Source of the DNA: JAPLKX01 sp035530195
GTDB taxonomy: Bacteria; Hydrogenedentota; Hydrogenedentia; Hydrogenedentales; SLHB01
Assembly: GCA_035530195.1 (NCBI GenBank)
Contig: DATKVG010000032.1
Location: forward strand, 1-19,702
Length of the DNA stretch: 19,702 nucleotides
Direction of reading: 5' to 3'
Below are positions 15,501-19,702 of this stretch, piece after piece; the stretch's first letter is position 1; each line of letters begins with the position of its first letter. The notes beneath the pieces are model-generated. The model had not been told where the DNA came from. It saw nothing but the letters and a program-made list of their open reading frames with translations, and made no database searches. Both the position numbers and the translations under genes were made by a program.

Positions 15501-18500
15501 TCGAAAGCCAGTGGCGCCACTCCGGACGATTCACTTCCGCCGTGGTCAGCCAGTCCTGCGACTTCATGTCCAGAACATAGGCCGCCGCCGAGCCCATATC
15601 GACCGCGTCCGCCTCTGTATACTCGGGCGGGAACGTCCTGTCTTGCAGGTAGTAATCCAATTCCGTGTACTGCGGCCCCAGCGAAATCGTTATGTTTACG
15701 GCCGTCCCTTCGACTACCTTCGTTCCCGCGGCCGGTGACTGCATCATCACGCAGCCCACCGCAACTTCCGTGCTGGCCAACGTGTCGATTGTCCCGATTG
15801 TCAGGCCCTCCGCCAGAATGGCCGCCTCCGCCTGCGCCTGCGTCTTGTTATAGAGGTTGGGTACGGTGCGCAACGAGGTGCCGGACCCGAGACTGACGGT
15901 AAAGTTTACCGGCGTGCCTTCCGGAACCGTCTCTCCGGCCAACGGATCTTGCCGGATGACGCAGTCGACCGGCACCGTCGGGCTGGATTCATGCCCCACC
16001 TCGCCTACTGTCAGCCCCGCCGCTTCGAGAGCCGCCTCGGCGGCCGTCCGCTCCATGCCGACTATGTCGGGCACGGTAACTTCCACCGTGGTGGAACCCA
16101 GCGACTTCACGATACTCACCGCCGTTCCGACCGGCCAGGTCTCGCCGGCCGGCGGGTCCTGACTTATGATGAACCCGATGGGCACCGTTGTGCTGTTTTC
16201 GCCCGTCACGGCGCCGACCGTGAAACCGGCTGCCAGGATCGCCGCGCGCGCCGCCTCGACCGTCATTCCCACGACGTTCGGCACCGGCTGAGGGCCCGTG
16301 GGTTCTTCGATGGTGATGTAATTGGTGCGCGTCAGCGTGCCTTCGCCCGCAAGCGACCGCGCCGTCAGCGTGACACTGTACGAGCCGGCCGTGTCGTAGG
16401 CATGTTCCGGGTCGCGCAAGTTGCTGACACCGTCGTCGCCGAAACTCCACTCCCACGTGCTCACGTTCGAGGTGCCCGCCGCCGTCAAATCCGTGAAGTA
16501 AATAACCTCATTCTTCTGCGCGCGCACTTTGGTCGCATAAAAATTCACATTCGGCGCCACCGGCCGCGTTGGCGGCGCAACACGGCATTCGGTACTTACA
16601 ATGTACGGCGCGGGCAGGCCCTCGACAATCATCCCGCTGTCATACTTGAACTGAACAAAGAACGCCGTCCACGCCGTCGCCGATCGCGTTGGCTCCGCTA
16701 TGTACCGGTTCACGCCCGACGGCGAGAGCACCGTCGACGCCCAGTACGGCGGATTCGGCTGCAACTCCGTGTTGAACCGGAAATCGCGCGTTGGCGACGT
16801 CGCCGTCCACAGCAACACTTCCTGCGGCGCGGTTTCCGTGGTCACAATTATGCGAATATTGTCGGCCACCCACGACAGCACCGGCAGGTCCCGCTGCTCG
16901 ACCACGCCTTTGTACCACGGCACCAGCGACGCAATCACGTTCTGGTAGCCGCCCATCCCGTGGTTGGTGTTGGGCGCATACGTGATGTGACGCAACCCCA
17001 GCAGGTCATGGAAATAGAACTGGGCGCTGTCCGGCAGGAAGAATTCGTCGCCCGTCGAGTTGATCACCAGCTTGGGCATGATCAGCCGCTCGCGGTACTC
17101 GTAAGGATCCACGATTTTGAGCAGTTCCTGGCCGTCGGCGGAATCAAAGTGCTCGAAGATGAACAGGTCGACGTAGTCCTCGATGGCCTCGCTGTAGAAC
17201 CCGTAGGACGACCGGTGGTGGTCCATCTGGGCGTCCATGTTCAACACGTCGATCACGATCGGCGCTATTGCGCGGACGCGATGGTCGTACGCGCCGGTCA
17301 GCCACGTGGTCCAGCCCCGTTTCGAAGCCCCCGTCACCACAAAATCATCAATCGTGACGGGCGTGGACCGTTTCTTCATGAAGTCCTGGACCGTGTCCAT
17401 GGCGCGCACCGCGCTTTTCACCATCGGCAGAAGCAGCGGCCACGTCGGATCGGGATCACCGTCATTATAGGTCTCGAAAAACTTGTTGAAGGTGTAGGAG
17501 ATGATCTCGTCTTCGTCGCGGCCCACCTCCATGTAGCGCTCGTCAAACTCATCGCTGAACTTCAGATTTTCACTCGGAATCTGGTTGAGCACCACGATCA
17601 CCGAACCCGTGTCTATCGCCACCTGGGACAGGACCGGGTCTATTCCCGACGGCGCCGGCGAGCCCGCCTGCGCGCTCGTGTTGTCCCCCCCGGAAACCAT
17701 CAGCAGCGCCGTGCTGTTGGTGATGTTCGGCGGCACCAGCAGCGTCACCCAGTGTTTCCAAATCGGCAAATCGACTTCTTCCGCCGTCCTCCACTGCTGC
17801 GACGTCATCAGAATGATATACCCAGTCACGCCATAGTTGTTGACCGTGCGCTTGAGCTCGTAGCGGTAATTGAAGTCGGCGCGCCGCATGAAATCGTCCA
17901 GCGGCCGCCATTCAAACACGGTGATCAGCGCCTCTTTGGTCATGGTGTCGGACTCGACCGACGTGGACACCGTCAGCTTCACCGAATACGTGCCCGGCGC
18001 CAGGTACTTGTGAGTGGGCCGCATTTCGGTGCTGGTCGTTCCATCGCCAAAATCCCATTCGCGGCTCGTGATCGGGACGCTCCCGAACAGCGACGTATCC
18101 GTGAACGTAATCGAGTCGTTGATCAGCGCCCGCGTCCTGCTCACCGTGAAATCCGCTGTCAGCGGCGCATAAACGACCTGCAGTTCTTGCTCGGTGGTCG
18201 AGGCGCCATGCTCGGTCGACACCGTCAGGCTCACCTTGTACGTGCCCGGCGACGTATACATGTACTTCGGGTTCGACTTCGTGCTGATGTTGAGCAGCCC
18301 GCCCGGATCCCCAAAGTTCCACCGCCACCCCGTAATCGGCTTCGACCCGGCCATCGACACATCCGTGAACTGAATGTACTGGTTGACGTAAGGCAGGCCA
18401 TATTCAAATGCTGCAACCGGAGGCACCTTGGTCTGTACGAAAATAAGATTCTGCTTGGTTTCCGTGTGGCTTCCGTAGTCGTTGGCAACCGTAAGCGACA

Positions 18501-19338
18501 CCGTATACTTGCCGGCGGTTTCATACGTGTGATAGGGGCTGGTGCTGATGCTTGTATCGCCGTCCCCGAACGTCCATGCCCAACTCTTGATCTGCCCCAG
18601 GCCCGACGAGGACCGGTCCGTGAACTTGACCGTCTCGCCCTGGAAAAGAGCGAGCGGCGTTGCCGTGAAATCCGCTATCGGCCCCTGACCGCCAACCAGG
18701 ATGTAATCTTTGCGAACAGCCGTTTCAGTCCGGTTGGCGGTGCTGACCTTCAGCGAGACTTGGTGCGCCCGTTCCTGCGTAAAGATATGGGAAGGATTCT
18801 GCGCGATACTCTTGGTGCCGTCGCCGAAATCCCATTCGTGTGAAATCACCGGGCCTTCCGACGACTGCGTAAGGTCCGTAAATCTTACCAACTCGCCCGG
18901 CTGCGGCGAACGCTTGTCCGCCGTAAAGTCGGGAACCAGCACCGCGTTGGCATATACTTCCACCGTCTTGGCCACCGCACCCGGAGATTCAACTACCACC
19001 GCCCCGCTGTTGGCGCCCAACGACATTCGGCTCCGGTCTACACGAATCGAAATTGTGATGGGATCAAGCGGGCCGTCGCTCACGCACCCCGTATTGCCGT
19101 TCGTGCACGACTGCGGCAGAATCCATGGGTCAAGCGACGTTACCGAAAGCGGGCTCATCTCGCGCGCCGTCGCGTTTTTCGTCACCGAGATCTGGCGCGT
19201 CACCACGTTGGACCCAAAGTCCAACTGGGTCGGTGAGACCGTCAGCTCGACTTGCGTATCCGGTGGGCAACCGATCAGGCTGCCGGTGACGCTTATCAAT
19301 ACAAGTAACCCGAAAAGGCATTTGCGGGCGCGAAACAT
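12562..19338 (-). CDS. Giant PKD/PASTA lipoprotein with two PqaA-type hydrolase domains
   Basis: This is a predicted surface lipoprotein of about 2258 residues. ATG 19338 is chosen because GAGGAGG lies just upstream; an upstream GTG (19371) has no site. The signal peptide ends in lipobox LIGC (Cys24). Domains in order: a BACON-like module (30-133); PKD 1-4 (136-474, each with a W-x-F/FGD core); a PqaA/PhoPQ-related alpha/beta-hydrolase domain (476-919; candidate triad Ser672 in GASKRG, Asp764, His793); PKD 5 (927-1011); three PASTA domains (1016-1222); a second PqaA domain (1225-1671; Ser1412, Asp1514, His1543); then about five Ig/BACON-like modules to the end, four with an (I/L)PxWL core. 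PKD, PASTA and BACON modules usually bind polymers or act as spacers. PqaA-type proteins are of uncertain biochemistry; the Salmonella member is under PhoPQ control. The substrate is unknown, and peptide or polymer hydrolysis is only a guess. Confidence 0.88.
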   Translation of the reverse strand: MFRARKCLFGLLVLISVTGSLIGCPPDTQVELTVSPTQLDFGSNVVTRQISVTKNATAREMSPLSVTSLDPWILPQSCTNGNTGCVSDGPLDPITISIRVDRSRMSLGANSGAVVVESPGAVAKTVEVYANAVLVPDFTADKRSPQPGELVRFTDLTQSSEGPVISHEWDFGDGTKSIAQNPSHIFTQERAHQVSLKVSTANRTETAVRKDYILVGGQGPIADFTATPLALFQGETVKFTDRSSSGLGQIKSWAWTFGDGDTSISTSPYHTYETAGKYTVSLTVANDYGSHTETKQNLIFVQTKVPPVAAFEYGLPYVNQYIQFTDVSMAGSKPITGWRWNFGDPGGLLNISTKSNPKYMYTSPGTYKVSLTVSTEHGASTTEQELQVVYAPLTADFTVSRTRALINDSITFTDTSLFGSVPITSREWDFGDGTTSTEMRPTHKYLAPGTYSVKLTVSTSVESDTMTKEALITVFEWRPLDDFMRRADFNYRYELKRTVNNYGVTGYIILMTSQQWRTAEEVDLPIWKHWVTLLVPPNITNSTALLMVSGGDNTSAQAGSPAPSGIDPVLSQVAIDTGSVIVVLNQIPSENLKFSDEFDERYMEVGRDEDEIISYTFNKFFETYNDGDPDPTWPLLLPMVKSAVRAMDTVQDFMKKRSTPVTIDDFVVTGASKRGWTTWLTGAYDHRVRAIAPIVIDVLNMDAQMDHHRSSYGFYSEAIEDYVDLFIFEHFDSADGQELLKIVDPYEYRERLIMPKLVINSTGDEFFLPDSAQFYFHDLLGLRHITYAPNTNHGMGGYQNVIASLVPWYKGVVEQRDLPVLSWVADNIRIIVTTETAPQEVLLWTATSPTRDFRFNTELQPNPPYWASTVLSPSGVNRYIAEPTRSATAWTAFFVQFKYDSGMIVEGLPAPYIVSTECRVAPPTRPVAPNVNFYATKVRAQKNEVIYFTDLTAAGTSNVSTWEWSFGDDGVSNLRDPEHAYDTAGSYSVTLTARSLAGEGTLTRTNYITIEEPTGPQPVPNVVGMTVEAARAAILAAGFTVGAVTGENSTTVPIGFIISQDPPAGETWPVGTAVSIVKSLGSTTVEVTVPDIVGMERTAAEAALEAAGLTVGEVGHESSPTVPVDCVIRQDPLAGETVPEGTPVNFTVSLGSGTSLRTVPNLYNKTQAQAEAAILAEGLTIGTIDTLASTEVAVGCVMMQSPAAGTKVVEGTAVNITISLGPQYTELDYYLQDRTFPPEYTEADAVDMGSAAAYVLDMKSQDWLTTAEVNRPEWRHWLSIVVPKQVQSTTALLVVAGGSYLRPDNMPNWDYPDDEMPYLKQIAVLTKSVVALLEQVPCEPIMFWEEQVPGEDEHWRSEDEIIAYSYDKYLTTGDPKWPALFPMVMSAVRAMDTIQEYDKSGFVEDFVVTGASKRGWTTWLTGAADERVRTIVPMVIDVLNMDEQMVHHYNAYNGLPPEMYVYGGYSDSVHDYVDMDIFSRFDTPQGQELLKLVDPYEYRNRLYMPKLILNSTGDQFFLPDSSQFYIDDLPGETALRYFPNTDHGMGDGTEDAIYSLATFFQAQLMGGRTPRYSWTFEGTRFNATNRIRVKPVTSAQSAKLWYANAPYERDFRLETRGPIWQYQTIYRDNLGDYVGQVPVPTTGWTGFFVELTYQSPIPYVPYVFTTPVRVIPDLFPPPPGEDYPEQIYRDTLNPVLQILPSQVRFAAGETYRPVILTNTGDRGLLWHIDPASIPPWLTPSVTNGEILANGSFSLAFDVDRSYEYWQEVDYTATLKFLVNGPQDYVLLSVTLEMPTPMFGASGPDFKDGALAGTIDMYSPFCKLNWRINPVDIPRWLRVEWPIGTGGFMRGTIQGGSASIPCRADRTLQIPSWYVYQLPITVSYWPETVEKEFKAICTMRVSPPDLHHSRWNPDVRMDPTLDFGASLTDLGISFWSDATDIKGDESPPVYHLCDLNWSIEEPDPSTGITVEMTDTGNVLYTSNGGTGSEEAREVDLSQGAELHGWQYKTLNFHLDRSELDWGNNYTMTVPVITDGGTLNVHLRFDVSCPLPQSPLLQITPSPVSFATDEVQQTVTLYDGGCMELEWMINVSSIPPWLTVSQTAGKIKGARSVEIEITVDRTNAYWQQGGQIAVLIFTTNGKPIDVELVVTMDVSPPEAEVTGFDFGATETLGTMTVTNTGVCKFDWSVVTTALPAWLNMGTTATSGTLVAGGTGQVPLVADRAGLAEGTYTYNLPVQISPAPGGSQTLTAEINITVPAP
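14326..15666 (-). repeat. Second copy of internal PqaA-domain duplication
   Basis: This segment encodes residues ~1225-1671 of the giant lipoprotein. It aligns end to end with the segment at 16582-17913. Shared blocks include VVTGASKRGWTTWLTGA, IDVLNMD, VDPYEYR and NSTGD-x-FFLPD. The copies differ at many positions, including an insert near MYVYGGYSDSV, so the duplication is old. Confidence 0.85.
15673..16293 (-). repeat. Three tandem PASTA-domain coding repeats
   Basis: Each repeat of about 65-70 codons starts with VPNVVGM or a variant (VPDIVGM, VPNLYNK), has an Ala-rich helix, then QDPPAGE or a variant and a VSLG-type final strand. This is the PASTA pattern. The three lie between the fifth PKD and the second PqaA domain. 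Confidence 0.9.
16582..17913 (-). repeat. First copy of internal PqaA-domain duplication
   Basis: This segment encodes residues ~476-919 of the giant lipoprotein, the partner of 14326-15666. The nucleophile serine codon is TCG at 17325-17323 here and TCA at 15105-15103 in the other copy, showing synonymous drift around a conserved motif. Confidence 0.85.
17917..18933 (-). repeat. Four tandem PKD-domain coding repeats
   Basis: Four repeats of about 80-85 codons share the cores EWDFGDGT, AWTFGDGD, RWNFGDPG and EWDFGDGT. Each is followed by a Y/F-x-x-x-G/A-x-Y/H-x-V-x-L-x-V strand, as in PKD folds. The third has a short insert after the FGD core. A fifth PKD is separate at about 16306-16560. 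Confidence 0.9.
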
Positions 19339-19406
19339 GCGGCTACCCCTCCTCAGAAATACGCCGGACACACAACCTTTTTCCCCGGTCGGGACATCTT
19401 AAGACC

Positions 19407-19435
19407 ATCATGCCAGTTTCAATCAAAAGAGTCAA
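19407..19435 (-). promoter_or_regulatory. 70-type promoter of the giant lipoprotein gene
   Basis: On the minus strand TTGACT (19435-19430, 5 of 6 matches to the -35) is followed after exactly 17 bp by CATGAT (19412-19407, 4 of 6 to the -10). The leader would be about 60 nt, ending in GAGGAGG before the ATG at 19338. This is the best complete promoter in the window. Confidence 0.55.
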
Positions 19436-19440
19436 TAGAT

Positions 19441-19568
19441 TATTCATGGCTAAGTGGTTAGTTTCAGGCAGTTATAGCTGACCGGCAACGCAATCTGTGC
19501 GAAAAATGACCGTATTGCGGCCAAACTCGCCGCTGCCGCTCTACCCAAAAACCCAACTGTCAGCCGCA
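19441..19568. other. Intergenic stretch with no recognised gene
   Basis: This stretch lies upstream of the lipoprotein promoter. It holds only very short frames on either strand, and I saw no repeat, RNA gene or terminator in it. Confidence 0.4.
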
Positions 19569-19702
19569 TCAAGACTTGCAGCAAATCCGCAACACGTCTT
19601 GTGGTCCCATCTCCGGTTTCAGCGAATCAAGCGCCCCCGCCTCACCCGGAGCTACGCACTCGCCGACACGCCGGTAGAATGCATTGCGCTCCTTCCTGGA
19701 CG
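19569..19702 (-). CDS. Possible 3' end of a gene cut by the window edge
   Basis: From the right edge one minus-strand frame is open for 43 codons and stops with TGA at 19569-19571. It reads SRKERNAFYRRVGECV and ends LRICCKS. About two thirds of its third positions are G or C, resembling neighbouring genes, and the other two minus-strand frames stop earlier. It would be in the same direction as the giant lipoprotein gene. I recognise no family, and 43 codons are too few to be sure it is coding. Confidence 0.25.
   Translation of the reverse strand, partial: SRKERNAFYRRVGECVAPGEAGALDSLKPEMGPQDVLRICCKS

Noticed and set aside
15949..18843. A 964-codon open frame on the plus strand opposite the giant lipoprotein
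   Set aside because: Its sequence is Arg/His/Val-rich low-complexity with no domain. It is the expected shadow of a GC-rich gene on the other strand, which has clear PKD, PqaA and PASTA domains.
19490..19540. Minus-strand stretch readable as EFGRNTVIF, similar to EFGRN in the small ORF at 10257-10511
   Set aside because: The match is about 14 bp with mismatches and does not extend, so it is too short to call a dispersed repeat without a genome search.
1..19702. CRISPR arrays, tRNA or rRNA genes, phage or transposase genes
   Set aside because: No regularly spaced repeats with unique spacers, no cloverleaf or rRNA signature, and no integrase or transposase motifs were seen. The tandem repeats at 5115 and 8444 have no spacers.

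Overview
The window is GC-rich bacterial chromosome that is densely coding on both strands. The gene content suggests an uncultured environmental diderm of the PVC/FCB type, such as Hydrogenedentota, Planctomycetota or a relative. The basis is a sugar isomerase plus Gfo/Idh/MocA oxidoreductase pair followed by a Tat-signal start, PKD/PASTA/BACON-like modules in a very large lipoprotein, a complete ClpS-ClpA-Aat set, and 70-type -10 boxes in GC-rich DNA. The taxonomic call is inference only.

Layout. (1) 1-188 is a leader with a 23-bp inverted repeat at 1-76, probably a dispersed REP/MITE-like element. (2) 189-2220 (+) is a two-gene carbohydrate cassette: a TIM-barrel sugar phosphate isomerase/epimerase-like protein and an NAD(P)-dependent Gfo/Idh/MocA dehydrogenase. 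Directly after it, with a 4-bp ATGA overlap, sits the first 14 codons of a Tat-signal protein that stops inside the tail of the convergent gene. This looks like a decapitated third operon member. (3) 2251-5094 (-) is an orphan MASE3-PAS-PAS-GAF histidine kinase, whose leader carries three tandem 19-bp repeats downstream of a perfect TATAAT box. (4) 5401-8829 (-) is an N-degron proteolysis locus, transcribed clpS, clpA, aat: adaptor, AAA+ unfoldase, and the transferase that adds Leu/Phe to N termini. A stem-loop terminator separates clpA from aat, and aat has its own -10 box touching the start codon. The clpA leader has a triplicated 15-bp repeat, each copy carrying a Shine-Dalgarno-like AGGAAGT. 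(5) 9011-10511 (-) is a TrmA/RlmD-family RNA m5U methyltransferase preceded by a small unrecognised ORF. (6) 10680-12553 (+) is nnrD (NAD(P)HX dehydratase) overlapping thiL (thiamine-phosphate kinase) by ATGA. (7) 12562-19338 (-) is one giant lipoprotein gene of about 2258 codons. It has a lipobox, four PKD domains, a PqaA-type alpha/beta-hydrolase domain, a fifth PKD, three PASTA domains, a second PqaA-type domain, and a C-terminal series of BACON/Ig-like modules. A good 70-type promoter lies upstream. (8) 19441-19702 is mostly unassigned; a possible 3' end of another minus-strand gene runs off the edge.

The most unusual object is the giant lipoprotein: a surface protein with two diverged but apparently catalytically intact PqaA domains, joined by a PKD plus three PASTA modules of the kind usually found outside peptidoglycan-sensing Ser/Thr kinases. 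The small-scale novelties are the two independent triple tandem repeats placed in 5' leaders, the Tat-gene relic, and the compact ClpS/ClpA/Aat cluster.
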